A stretch of DNA of 64,000 nt from Candidatus Sphingomonas phytovorans (GTDB taxonomy: Bacteria > Pseudomonadota > Alphaproteobacteria > Sphingomonadales > Sphingomonadaceae): contig CP119314.1 of NCBI GenBank assembly GCA_029202385.1, positions 3,846,501-3,910,500 of the forward strand, in the 5' to 3' direction. Within the stretch, counting starts at the first letter, position 1; every line of letters starts with the position of its first letter. The notes beneath the pieces are model-generated. The model searched no databases and was not told the DNA's origin. It saw only the letters and a list, made by a program, of their open reading frames with translations. Position numbers and translations under genes: made by a program. Shown one piece after another: positions 55,259 to 63,831 of this stretch.

Positions 55259-55375
55259 GCCGTGTGTACTCGCTTTTATGTTCTGCCGTCGCGGCGACCG
55301 GAAAGGCCGCCGTTCGGTGCTTGAAGCAAAGGGTAGCGCAGGCAGTGCCGTGCGGCAAGCAGCGCGCGGCGTTGG

Positions 55376-55404
55376 TTGACAGCCCCGGCCTCGCCCCCTA
55401 GATC
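55376..55404 (+). promoter_or_regulatory. Promoter of tRNA-Gln
   Basis: TTGACA (55376-55381), a 17-base spacer and TAGATC (55399-55404) lie 11 bases before the tRNA. The spacing and perfect -35 make this the strongest promoter visible in the window. Confidence 0.8.
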
Positions 55405-55415
55405 GCCCCCCACGT

Positions 55416-55489
55416 TGCCCCGTCGTCTAATGGTAAGACTACGGACTCTGACTCCGTCTATTGAGGTTCGAATCCTCACGGGGCATCCA
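55416..55489 (+). tRNA. tRNA-Gln (anticodon CTG)
   Basis: The cloverleaf is complete. The acceptor arms TGCCCCG and CGGGGCA pair, the D arm is GTC-TAATGGTA-GAC, the anticodon stem ACGGA/TCCGT holds the loop CTCTGAC with anticodon CTG, and the T arm contains GGTTCGAATCC. The discriminator base T and an encoded CCA end the gene at 55489. Downstream bases (55490-55676) hold a short CCGGA/TCCGG hairpin but no integrase or direct repeat of the tRNA end, so no integration is seen. Confidence 0.95.
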
Positions 55490-55676
55490 TCTCCACCAGC
55501 CATCCATGAGAAGTAGCCGGATAATTTTCCGGACGGCGGAATGCATTCCCGCATCATTCCCCATCCCGTCACGAGTCTCGATGATCGGGCGGCGCAGGCG
55601 CTGGCATGCGAGGCGTACCGCCCTTCCAGCAAGCCTTCGGGTATTTACACCGCGCTCCCGTTTTTCCCCATCGGGT

Positions 55677-56591
55677 TCACGCGCTCTTTTGCGCGGACTC
55701 CTGGAGTGCGAGGGCCATGCCGTGGACGATATCAACGCCCGCCACTGATTCGGCCACCCAACGCTGAACCGAGTCCCAAAGCTCGTCCCGCACTTCGATG
55801 AAGAGGCCCGGTGGATCGCTCGATCGCAGCCAGCCCCGGTCGGCGGCGCCTTGCAGCACGTTGCGCGCATGCGTGCGCGATACGCCGCCGAGCGCCGCCG
55901 CGCGAGTATAGAAGCCCGGTCCGGTGCGATGGTCCGGCGCGTCGCGCACCTCCTGAATCAGCACCATCAACAGGCGCGTGCCGACGCTTTCGCGGATGAA
56001 ATAGTCGGCAGGCGGGTTGCCGCCGACGATGCGGTCGGCAATCTCGAGCGTGGTGAGCGAGGCGGTGCGATAGGCGCGCTGATAGACCGGGTCCTGCCGC
56101 ATCGCGCCGTGATAGTCGCCGTCGGGATAAAGCAGGGCGAGCGGTGCGTGGAACACCTGAAGCCATTCGCGATCCGCGGCGAGCATCTTCTCGGTCGGCT
56201 GCAGGATGCGGACCCGCGCATCGAGCGGTGAGCGGCGCGTGGTCAGGAAGTCTTCATCCCGCAGGCTGGTGACGAAGTCGGTGATACCGCGCCCCGGTTC
56301 GATGCACAGACGCGGCAACAAGGCGTTAAGTCGTTTCATGGTCAGCCAGGTTTCCGGCCGGTCGCTTCGCTCCCCCGCGGCGAGGCAGACGATCAACATG
56401 AAGGTCACGCCGCGATCATATTCGATCAATGACCGCAGCCGGTGATCATGGCCGAACAATGACACGAGCCCGTCGACGAGGCAGGCCACAGCCTCCGAGA
56501 AGCGCGGATGTGCGCGCAGTGTCTCCGGGGTGTGGAAAGAAGGAATGGCGACAGCCGGGTCGATCGACTGCTCGATTGGCGATGTCTTCAA
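55677..56591 (-). CDS. Probable transcriptional regulator with two winged-helix-like regions
   Basis: I cannot place this 304-residue protein in a named family. Two segments look like winged helices: residues 85-130 (MKRLNALLPRLCIEPGRGITDFVTSLRDEDFLTTRRSPLDARVRIL in MarR style, with a wing-like DARVR) and residues 225-265 (ALGGVSRTHARNVLQGAADRGWL). No membrane or signal sequence is seen. It is divergent from the two-partner secretion gene tpsA with 447 bases between, and is therefore the best candidate for control of that locus. A DNA-binding role is inferred from pattern only. Confidence 0.6.
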   Translation of the reverse strand: MKTSPIEQSIDPAVAIPSFHTPETLRAHPRFSEAVACLVDGLVSLFGHDHRLRSLIEYDRGVTFMLIVCLAAGERSDRPETWLTMKRLNALLPRLCIEPGRGITDFVTSLRDEDFLTTRRSPLDARVRILQPTEKMLAADREWLQVFHAPLALLYPDGDYHGAMRQDPVYQRAYRTASLTTLEIADRIVGGNPPADYFIRESVGTRLLMVLIQEVRDAPDHRTGPGFYTRAAALGGVSRTHARNVLQGAADRGWLRSSDPPGLFIEVRDELWDSVQRWVAESVAGVDIVHGMALALQESAQKSA

Positions 56592-57038
56592 GCTGCTGAC
56601 CTCCTACGAGCCGTGCCGCACGGCGAGAGACCGGGCTGCCCTGTTACGTGAATCTCCCGCGATCATCGGATCGCGCGGATGCCAACACAACCAAAATGGT
56701 TGAATAATATCACGGATTCGTTTCGCCAGGCCCGCCACGTGCGACCGATGAGTGTCACGCAGGTCATGTGGAGGGGTGACGGAGGCACTCGATCAGGACG
56801 GCCGCTGGATGGCCAGGGATGTCTTCTCCGGGATCGTTCCCCACGGAAATGCGCACAACGCCCGGTTTTTTCCTCCACATCGGAAGGGCCATCGCGGACG
56901 CTGCTCAACCCGCCATGATCCGGTCGGATCAGCCGCGCCGGAATAGTCCGCTTGTGTTCCGTTGAGTGGCGCCGAGGTTAGAATAGTTAAGGCTCCCCTA
57001 AGGTCCAGGCATGCGCCCGGCTTTCCGGTGGGGGATTC
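56592..57038. promoter_or_regulatory. Long intergenic region between the regulator-like gene and tpsA
   Basis: These 447 bases carry no gene. Near 56695-56712 an AT-rich patch (TGGTTGAATAATATC) and near 56977-56995 another (GTTAGAATAGTTAAGG) are possible promoter regions for the two divergent genes. A GGGGGA ribosome-binding site lies just before the tpsA ATG. The unusual length suggests regulation, but no clear operator is visible. Confidence 0.4.
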
Positions 57039-60000
57039 ATGCAGCGTCATTCCTTGGTCCGCTCGGCTGGACGTAGCCGCGCGCTCGCGACAAGCATTCT
57101 GGTGCGTGCGGCCATCTGCGCGTGCGTAAACGGCGTGGGCGCAACGGGTGCGCAGGCACAGACGGCGCTGCCCGCGGGCGGGGTCGTGGCGTCGGGCACC
57201 GCGACGATCGCGACCGCCCCCGACAGCGTCACGATAACGCAAACGACGGCGCGCGCGATCGTCAACTGGAACAGTTTCAACGTCGCGTCAGGCAACAGCG
57301 TGGTGTTCCACCAGCCCGATGCGGGCAGCGCGACCCTGAACCGAGTGACAGGTACGATGGGATCGGAAATCTCCGGGCAGGTTCGCGCCAACGGTTCGGT
57401 CTATCTCGTCAATCCTAACGGCATCGCAATCACCTCGACCGGCAACGTCAGTACCGGTGGTGGCTTCGTCGCCTCGACGCTGGCGATCAGCGATGCCGAC
57501 TTCGAGGCCGGGCGCCTGAACTTCACTGGATCCGGCGCATCGGCCCGCGTGGCGAACGGCGGAACGATCGATGCGGGGCAGGGAAGCTATGTCGCGCTGC
57601 TTGGCGGATCGGTCGGCAATAGCGGAACGATCAGCGTGGCCTATGGCCGTGTCGGCCTTGCCTCCGGCGAAAGCATCACGCTCGATCTCAACGGCGACGG
57701 CTTCATGCAGGTCGCGGTGCCGACCACCGCCGTCGGCAGCACCGCCTTGATCGACATGGCGGGCACGATCAACGCCAGCGGCGGCATTGTCGAGCTCAGG
57801 GCGGCGACGGTGCGCGATGCGGTTCGCAACGTGATCAACCTGACCGGGGACATCAATGCCGATAGCGCGATCGGCAACGGGGGCACGATCATCCTGCATG
57901 GCGGCGACGGTGGATCAGTCAATTTCGCCGGCACACTTTCGGCGCGCGCCACCGGGACGACGGGTGATGGCGGCTTCATCGAGACGTCGGGCGCGAACAT
58001 TTTCTTCACCGGCCTGCGCGTCGATACCTCGGCGGCCGGCGGCATGACCGGCACCTGGCTGATCGACCCGGTCGACCTGACCGTCGATGCGGGCGCCGCC
58101 GCGACGATCAGCGCCAATCTCGCCAGCAACAACGTCACGCTCGAAACCACTGGCAGCAGCGCGGCCGGCGCGGGCAATCAGACACCCGGCGCGGGCGACA
58201 TCACGATCGACAGCGCCGTCACCTGGACCAGCACCAACAGCTTCACGCTACGCGCCTATAACAATATCAACATCAACGCCGCGATCACCGGCACCAATGG
58301 CGGGCTGGCGCTCAGTGCCGGCAACGCCTCTCCCCGCATGGGCCTGATCAACGCGACCGGCGCGGTCGATGTCGGGCTGTTCAATCTCCTCAATGGCGGC
58401 TGGTCGCAGAACAGCGCGGCGCTGCCATTCTTCCACGCGACCGATTTCCGCTTCAGCTTCGCCAATGCCAGTTTCCGGCGCGTGACCGGCGGTGATGGCA
58501 CCACGAACACGCCATTCACCATCGAGGACGTCTATGGCCTGCAGGGGATCGCCTCGGCGAACCAGCTCGCGCGCCAGTTCGTGCTGACCGCCGACATCGA
58601 CGCCAGCGGCACGGCGCTGTGGAACAATGGCGCCGGTTTCGATCCCATTGCGCTTTCCGCACCGGTCTATTTTACCGGCGCCTTTGACGGCAGGTCCCAC
58701 GTCATCTCGGGCCTGACGATCAACCGCCCGACGAGCGATTATGTCGGTCTGTTCAGCGGCATCGACAGTTCGGCCACGATCAGCAATCTTACCCTGACCG
58801 GCCTGAATATCGCCGGTCGGAGCCTGACTGCCGGCCTGACGGGCTATATGGGGTCGACCAACAACCGGATCACCAACGTGCACGTCGCCGGCACCGTTGC
58901 CGGCGTGGGCAGCACCGCCGGCAATATCGGTGGCCTCGTGGGCCAGCAGCTCCGCGGTACAACCAGCAATTCGTCCTCCGCCGTTAATGTATCCGGCGTC
59001 GCGCGGGTCGGCAGCCTGATCGGAACGGTCACCGGCACGGTGACAAATTCCTGGGCCAGCGGCACTGCCAGGGCGACCGGATCGGGTGGCGGCGCCTTTG
59101 TCGGCGGCCTGATCGGCGAATTGACGGGTGGTACCGTCAGCAATTCCTACGCCACCGGCACGGCGACACTCGCCAGCACTGGTAACAACGGCAGCGCGGG
59201 CGGACTGGTCGGGAACGTCGCGTCGAACAGCCTTGTCAATAATTCCTACGCCACCGGCCGTGTGTCGAGCAATTCGATCAACGGCAATGTCGGTGCTGGC
59301 GGGCTGGTCGGCACGCTCAACGCGAGCCGCATCCAGAACGCCTATGCGACTGGCGCCGTCGCCGGAGGCCAGAATGTCGGCGGTCTGGTCGGTAACGTGA
59401 TCGGCGCGTCCAGTTCGATCAACGGCGCCTATGCCGCTGGCGAAGTATCGACATCGATGGTGGGCTACCAGGTCGGCGGCGTGGTCGCCCGGCTGGTCGC
59501 CGGCTCGGTCGCCAATGCCTACTGGGACAACTATTCGACGCGGCAAAACAACGCCTTCACCACAGCCACCGGCACCGCGAGCAACGTGTCCGCGATCACT
59601 TCAGATCCGAACCAGTCGGGCGCGGCGAACTATGCCTACAAGGCAGGCGCCTATGCCAATCTTGCGGCGGCGGCCGGTATCGGCACCGCGACCCCGACCG
59701 GCTTCGTGTTCCTGGCGGGCAATTCGACGCGGCCGTTCCTTGCCTTCGAAGTGCCGACCAGCTTCACCACGACAACGGATGCCGGCGGGCGTCTGCTGAT
59801 CTCCAACAGCCACCAGTTGCAGTTGATCGGCTATGATCAGGCGCGCCTGTCGGGCAGCTACAGCCTGGCCGGCACTATCGACCTGGCTGAAACCGGTGCG
59901 GTCGTCGCGGGGACCCCGGGCTCCTATTCGGGCATGTGGTCCAGCGCCGGCTTCGTGCCGATCGGTACCGATGGCCTCGGCAATGTCTGGAACGGCACCG

Positions 60001-60809
60001 GCCATGCCCTGCTCGCGAGCATCGCCAGCGGCACCTACGGCTTCACCGGTACGCTCGACGGCAACGGCTTCACGTTGTCCAACCTGCGCATCAACCGTTC
60101 CTCGATCAAGAATGTCGGGCTGTTCGGCCTGTCTTCGGGCACGCTGAGCAATCTCAATGTGAGCGGCAGCGTCAGCGGCCTGAACGGCGTCGGCGGGCTG
60201 GTCGGGATGCTCTATAATGGCGGCAGCGTCAGCGGGAGCAATAGCGCGGTCAACGTCACTGGCAACAATCTGGTCGGCGGCCTGGTCGGCAACCAGAATG
60301 ACGGATCGAGCATCACCCGAAGCAGCGCCAGCGGCACGGTCAGCGGCGTCAACAATGTCGGCGGACTGGTCGGCTATGCTTCGGGCGCGACGATCACGCG
60401 GTCGTTCGCGACCGGCACCGTGGCGGGCACCAACTATGTCGGCGGGCTGATCGGCTATCAGTATAATTCGACCACTGCCAACAGCTATACCACCGGTCAG
60501 GTCGGTGCATCGACCAATACCGCGGGCGGGCTGATCGGCTATCTCTATGGCGGCAGCCTGACCAATAGCTATTCGACCGGGCTGGTGATCGGCCCGCGAG
60601 GCGCAGGTGGACTGATCGGGCAGGGGACGAACGGCGCAACCGTCACGAGTTCCTACTGGAGTATCCTGACCAGCGGGCAGGCGACCAGTGCCGGAGGCAC
60701 CGGCCTGACCACGACGCAGATGCAGTCCCCCCTCAGCTATGCCGGGTGGGACTTTGTCACGATCTGGAATGCTCCCGTCGCTAGCGCCCCTCCGGCACTC
60801 CGCCCCTGA
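57039..60809 (+). CDS. Two-partner secretion exoprotein (TpsA), hemagglutinin-type with GLUG repeats
   Basis: This 1,256-residue exported protein has an extended signal peptide with a long charged N-region (cleavage near AQA-QTA, residue 41). A TPS secretion domain (about 45-260) includes NWNSFNVASGNSVVFHQPD and VNPNGIAI, the NPNG motif recognised by the TpsB partner. After a spacer, two blocks of GLUG repeats (about 600-830 and 1020-1220) give roughly twelve GG(L/V/I)(V/I)G units separated by NSYATG-like linkers, forming a beta-helix. The role is likely adhesion, biofilm or contact inhibition. No toxin domain or immunity gene is visible at the end. Confidence 0.92.
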   Translation: MQRHSLVRSAGRSRALATSILVRAAICACVNGVGATGAQAQTALPAGGVVASGTATIATAPDSVTITQTTARAIVNWNSFNVASGNSVVFHQPDAGSATLNRVTGTMGSEISGQVRANGSVYLVNPNGIAITSTGNVSTGGGFVASTLAISDADFEAGRLNFTGSGASARVANGGTIDAGQGSYVALLGGSVGNSGTISVAYGRVGLASGESITLDLNGDGFMQVAVPTTAVGSTALIDMAGTINASGGIVELRAATVRDAVRNVINLTGDINADSAIGNGGTIILHGGDGGSVNFAGTLSARATGTTGDGGFIETSGANIFFTGLRVDTSAAGGMTGTWLIDPVDLTVDAGAAATISANLASNNVTLETTGSSAAGAGNQTPGAGDITIDSAVTWTSTNSFTLRAYNNININAAITGTNGGLALSAGNASPRMGLINATGAVDVGLFNLLNGGWSQNSAALPFFHATDFRFSFANASFRRVTGGDGTTNTPFTIEDVYGLQGIASANQLARQFVLTADIDASGTALWNNGAGFDPIALSAPVYFTGAFDGRSHVISGLTINRPTSDYVGLFSGIDSSATISNLTLTGLNIAGRSLTAGLTGYMGSTNNRITNVHVAGTVAGVGSTAGNIGGLVGQQLRGTTSNSSSAVNVSGVARVGSLIGTVTGTVTNSWASGTARATGSGGGAFVGGLIGELTGGTVSNSYATGTATLASTGNNGSAGGLVGNVASNSLVNNSYATGRVSSNSINGNVGAGGLVGTLNASRIQNAYATGAVAGGQNVGGLVGNVIGASSSINGAYAAGEVSTSMVGYQVGGVVARLVAGSVANAYWDNYSTRQNNAFTTATGTASNVSAITSDPNQSGAANYAYKAGAYANLAAAAGIGTATPTGFVFLAGNSTRPFLAFEVPTSFTTTTDAGGRLLISNSHQLQLIGYDQARLSGSYSLAGTIDLAETGAVVAGTPGSYSGMWSSAGFVPIGTDGLGNVWNGTGHALLASIASGTYGFTGTLDGNGFTLSNLRINRSSIKNVGLFGLSSGTLSNLNVSGSVSGLNGVGGLVGMLYNGGSVSGSNSAVNVTGNNLVGGLVGNQNDGSSITRSSASGTVSGVNNVGGLVGYASGATITRSFATGTVAGTNYVGGLIGYQYNSTTANSYTTGQVGASTNTAGGLIGYLYGGSLTNSYSTGLVIGPRGAGGLIGQGTNGATVTSSYWSILTSGQATSAGGTGLTTTQMQSPLSYAGWDFVTIWNAPVASAPPALRP

Positions 60810-60836
60810 CCCCCCTCCTTTCGCGAGACCGAAACG

Positions 60837-61001
60837 ATGACCGTCCACGACAATCACCACATCCCCGACGCAGCACCGGCGCCCAGGCGGCCCTGGACGA
60901 CGCCCAGGCTCGAAACGCTCGGCAGCATGAACGACACCATGCTGGATGCCACCCAGCCACCCAATGACGGATCGGCATCGCCCAGCCTCCACGCTTCCTG
61001 A
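60837..61001 (+). CDS. 54-residue peptide with a lasso-precursor-like leader, between tpsA and tpsB
   Basis: ATG 60837 opens a 54-codon frame ending at TGA 60999. The peptide contains RRPWTTPRLETLGSMNDT and ends MLDATQPPNDGSASPSLHAS. Residues 20-29 (WTTPRLETLG) match the leader consensus of lasso-peptide precursors, YxxPxLxxxG, with Trp for Tyr. A Thr follows the Gly by five places, one fewer than usual. The tail has an Asp nine residues after Leu36, which would allow a ring, but it does not begin with Gly. The ORF lies 27 bases after tpsA and is co-directional with tpsA and tpsB. Only a weak GAGA ribosome-binding site is seen, and no lasso enzymes are present in the window. Confidence 0.55.
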   Translation: MTVHDNHHIPDAAPAPRRPWTTPRLETLGSMNDTMLDATQPPNDGSASPSLHAS

Positions 61002-61143
61002 ACCATACGCCACCCTTCGTGAATGAAGACGATCGCGATCGATACCGTGGCGGGAAGCGTGTTTCAGCGCTTGGGACAACGGCTTGATCCGTCGTCGCGG
61101 GCATAGGAGCGCCGGTGGCGGAGGGGGAGGGGGAGTTTCGCTA

Positions 61144-62844
61144 GTGCGGCGCACGCGTCTCATCCTGTCGGCCGCGGGTATCGCAGGCTTTGTCACCGCA
61201 TGTCCGGCACTGTCGCAATCGACCGCGCCGAGTTCGATCACCCCACCGACCCTGAAGCCGCCACCGCCTGTCAACGACAATGCGACCATCATCCAACAGA
61301 CCGAAGGGCTGACCGCCCCGAAGGGTGCCGAAGGCCTGACCGTGCTGATTGAAGGTATCGATGCCGAGGGCAGCTTTGCCGATGTAGCGCGGGAAACGGA
61401 GGCGATCGTCGCTCAGGTCGTCGGCCGTCAAGTAACGCTGGCTCGACTCTATGCCGTGGCGTCGGCCATTGAGGCGGCACATGCCCGGGCTGGCTATGTG
61501 CTGGCGCGCGTCGCAGTGCCGCCCCAGCAGATCACCAATGGCGGGCGCTTCCGTATCCTCGTGATCGACGGTTTCATCGAGAGTATCGATGTCTCCGCCG
61601 TGCCCGAGCGGGTCCGCCATAGCGTCGCGGCGCGGGCGGCGGCGCTGACCGGGCGACGCCACCTGAAGATCGGCGAGATCGAGCGCCCCCTGCTGCTGGC
61701 AGGCGAGACACCCGGCCTGACACTGACATCGACGCTGACGCGCGGCCTGGAACAGGGCGGCACCCGATTGCTGCTAAGCGGACGGCAAAGGATCACTTCG
61801 GGCAGCCTGTCAGTGGAGAACGGGTTTGCGCCTGCGTTGGGCCGGTTTGGCGTGACGGCCCAGGCGTCCCTCAATTCGGTCTTCGGGCTTGGCGAGCAGA
61901 TCTACGGCTTCGCGGTTGGCGGATACGACCTGCCCGGGAATTTCTATGGGGACGCCCCGGTTCGCGTGCTGGGCGGTGGCATCAATCTCGCGCCCGGCGA
62001 AGCGCGTTTCTCGATCAATCCGGAAGTCACCTTTTCGCGCACCCAGCCGCGGACCCGGCCGGGCGTGCCGACAACGCGGGGCAATCTGCGTCGCCTGTCG
62101 CTGCGCGGCGGCTTCGTGGTCGAGAAGTCGCGCCGGCAAAATCTTTCACTGAGCGGCGCGATCGAACAGATTCGGGAATCGAATGACGCGATCGAGTTCG
62201 GCGCTCGCCTAAGTCTCGATCGCTTCATGGTCGGCCGGCTGGGCGCGACCTATTCAGCGGCCCTGTCCGGTGGCGGGAGGGTGGCGGCGTCGGTGCAGGT
62301 CAGCCAAGGGCTCGGGGGACTCGATAGCGATGCCTTGCCGGCCGGCGTGCTTCCCTCGCGACAGGGCGCGGCGACCGATTTCACCAAAGCGACACTGGCA
62401 TACCGCCTCGCCATGCCCATCGGTGCCGGATTCGAATTCAGCCTTGCGGCCACGGGGCAGACATCGTTCGGCCGGCCGCTGTTCCGATCGGAACAGACGG
62501 CGCTTGAGGGAAACGATGGGCTGTCCGCCTATGTCGGCGGCGAAACGGCTGTCGATGCGGGGATCGTCACGCGGGCACAACTTGCGCGGCATTTCGCATT
62601 CGGCCGACGCAAATGGTTGCGACTATCGCCCTTTCTGTTCGGCGCTGCCGGCAAAGGCTGGATCGAGCGAGCGACGGCGGTCGAACGCCCAGACCTTACC
62701 GCAGTCAATCTGGGCGCTGGCCTCCGTGGCGCGATTCCCAAAACCGGACTGGGATTCTCGCTGGAATATGCGCGGGGTGTTTCTGCGGTGAAGCAGTTCA
62801 ATGATGTGGATCGGGTCGCGATATCCGCTTCGACGGTTTTTTGA
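61144..62844 (+). CDS. Two-partner secretion outer-membrane transporter (TpsB, FhaC/ShlB-like)
   Basis: This 566-residue protein has a signal peptide (cleavage near LSQ-STA), a POTRA domain (about 75-160, ARAGYVLARVAVPPQQITNGGRFRILVIDGFIESI), a second POTRA-like stretch, and a 16-strand beta-barrel to the C-terminal Phe that BAM recognises. It exports the TpsA partner to the cell surface. GTG 61144 is preferred because GGGGGAG precedes it; the in-frame ATG at 61084 would add a glycine-rich leader. It belongs to the FhaC family, although the conserved loop motif of the family was not checked residue by residue. Confidence 0.9.
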   Translation: MRRTRLILSAAGIAGFVTACPALSQSTAPSSITPPTLKPPPPVNDNATIIQQTEGLTAPKGAEGLTVLIEGIDAEGSFADVARETEAIVAQVVGRQVTLARLYAVASAIEAAHARAGYVLARVAVPPQQITNGGRFRILVIDGFIESIDVSAVPERVRHSVAARAAALTGRRHLKIGEIERPLLLAGETPGLTLTSTLTRGLEQGGTRLLLSGRQRITSGSLSVENGFAPALGRFGVTAQASLNSVFGLGEQIYGFAVGGYDLPGNFYGDAPVRVLGGGINLAPGEARFSINPEVTFSRTQPRTRPGVPTTRGNLRRLSLRGGFVVEKSRRQNLSLSGAIEQIRESNDAIEFGARLSLDRFMVGRLGATYSAALSGGGRVAASVQVSQGLGGLDSDALPAGVLPSRQGAATDFTKATLAYRLAMPIGAGFEFSLAATGQTSFGRPLFRSEQTALEGNDGLSAYVGGETAVDAGIVTRAQLARHFAFGRRKWLRLSPFLFGAAGKGWIERATAVERPDLTAVNLGAGLRGAIPKTGLGFSLEYARGVSAVKQFNDVDRVAISASTVF

Positions 62845-62869
62845 GCGACATGCTTCGCCAGCGGCGGCC

Positions 62870-63016
62870 TCAGACGGGCTTCTCGGCCTCCAGTCGACTC
62901 AGCGCTTCCCGGATCGGGGTCTGCGAAATGCCGAGCTTGCGCGCGACCGCGTCGATGCCGATCCAGGTCCCCGGTGCGATCTCCATGGTAACCAGCGTCG
63001 ACGGGAGATGCTCATG
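62870..63016 (-). pseudogene. Truncated FadR-type GntR regulator fragment
   Basis: This frame gives 48 residues, MSISRPTLVTMEIAPGTWIGIDAVARKLGISQTPIREALSRLEAEKPV, then stops. IDAVARKLGISQTPIREALSRLEAE is the recognition-helix region of FCD-type GntR proteins, which normally continue with the wing (GLV...) and a ligand-binding domain of about 150 residues. Those are missing, so it is a remnant or a short stub. The neighbouring HutC-type regulator is of a different GntR subfamily, so this is not a piece of that gene. Confidence 0.75.
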
Positions 63017-63072
63017 CGCCCAGGCGACAAGGGTCGGAACCGGAACCACGGCCTGTCATCGGCCGGGGTGAA

Positions 63073-63831
63073 TCACCCCCGGACGTCGAGATCGACATGC
63101 ACGCGGATCGCGTCGTGCCGCCAATATTCCTGATCATATTCCACCACGCGCCCGTCCGCCGCGATGCTGGTGCGCACCACCAGCAGGCCCGGCGTGCCGG
63201 GCTTCACCCCCAGAGCGTCGGCGGCGAACTTGACCAGTGCGCAGGGCCGCATGTCGACCCGGTTGCGCACCACCGTAAGACCATAGTCGCCGGTGAGGAT
63301 CTGGGTGAGCGAGCCGTCGAGCGAACGATCGACGAGGCCGGGCGCCATGGACGGATCGACGATGATCCGTTCGACCAGTACGGCGCGGCCGTCGATCGAG
63401 CGGCGGCGATGAAGGTTGTAGAGCGGCGTGCCGGGCGCGGTGCGGAAGATATCGGCAACCGCGGGCGGCGCGGGCACCAGATCCTTGCTCAGCGTCTCGG
63501 TCGCCGGAATTCGCCCCTGCTCAGCGACATAGGTCATGAAGCCCGACCAGCGCGTGGGATTGTACGTCACCGCCGGCGGGGAGACGAACCAGCCGCTGCG
63601 GTCGCGCCGGTAGATCAGCCCTTCGGCCTCGAGCTGGAACAGGGCCTCGCGGATGGTGCCGCGTGCCGCTCCGCTGTCCCCCTGGAACTGACGCTCGGAC
63701 GGCAGCTTCGATCCCGGTGCGAGCTTGCCCATCTCGATGCCGAGCGCGATCTGGTCGCGTAGCGCCAGATATTGCGGACCATCCGCGGTGTCGCCCTTGG
63801 CGATCGGAGTGAGTTCGAGTTCGCTTCGCAT
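63073..63831 (-). CDS. GntR-family transcriptional regulator, HutC/UTRA type
   Basis: This 252-residue regulator has an N-terminal GntR winged helix (YLALRDQIALGIEMGKLAPGSKLPSERQFQGDSGAARGTIREALFQLEAEGLIYRRDRSGWFV) and a C-terminal UTRA ligand domain (about 100-245, PLYNLHRRRSIDGRAVLVERIIVDPSMAPGL). HutC-type proteins repress catabolic or phosphonate genes until a ligand binds. The target is probably upstream, beyond the window. The 169 bases from 63832 to the end hold no recognisable gene. Confidence 0.9.
   Translation of the reverse strand: MRSELELTPIAKGDTADGPQYLALRDQIALGIEMGKLAPGSKLPSERQFQGDSGAARGTIREALFQLEAEGLIYRRDRSGWFVSPPAVTYNPTRWSGFMTYVAEQGRIPATETLSKDLVPAPPAVADIFRTAPGTPLYNLHRRRSIDGRAVLVERIIVDPSMAPGLVDRSLDGSLTQILTGDYGLTVVRNRVDMRPCALVKFAADALGVKPGTPGLLVVRTSIAADGRVVEYDQEYWRHDAIRVHVDLDVRG

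Noticed and set aside
55416-55676. tRNA-Gln as an integration site
   Set aside because: No integrase gene follows and I find no direct repeat of the tRNA 3' end in the next 10 kb by eye.
57039-60809. Repeats inside tpsA as a CRISPR-like or tandem DNA array
   Set aside because: The repetition is at protein level (GLUG units of variable length and spacing), not as identical DNA repeats with spacers; no CRISPR array is seen in the window.
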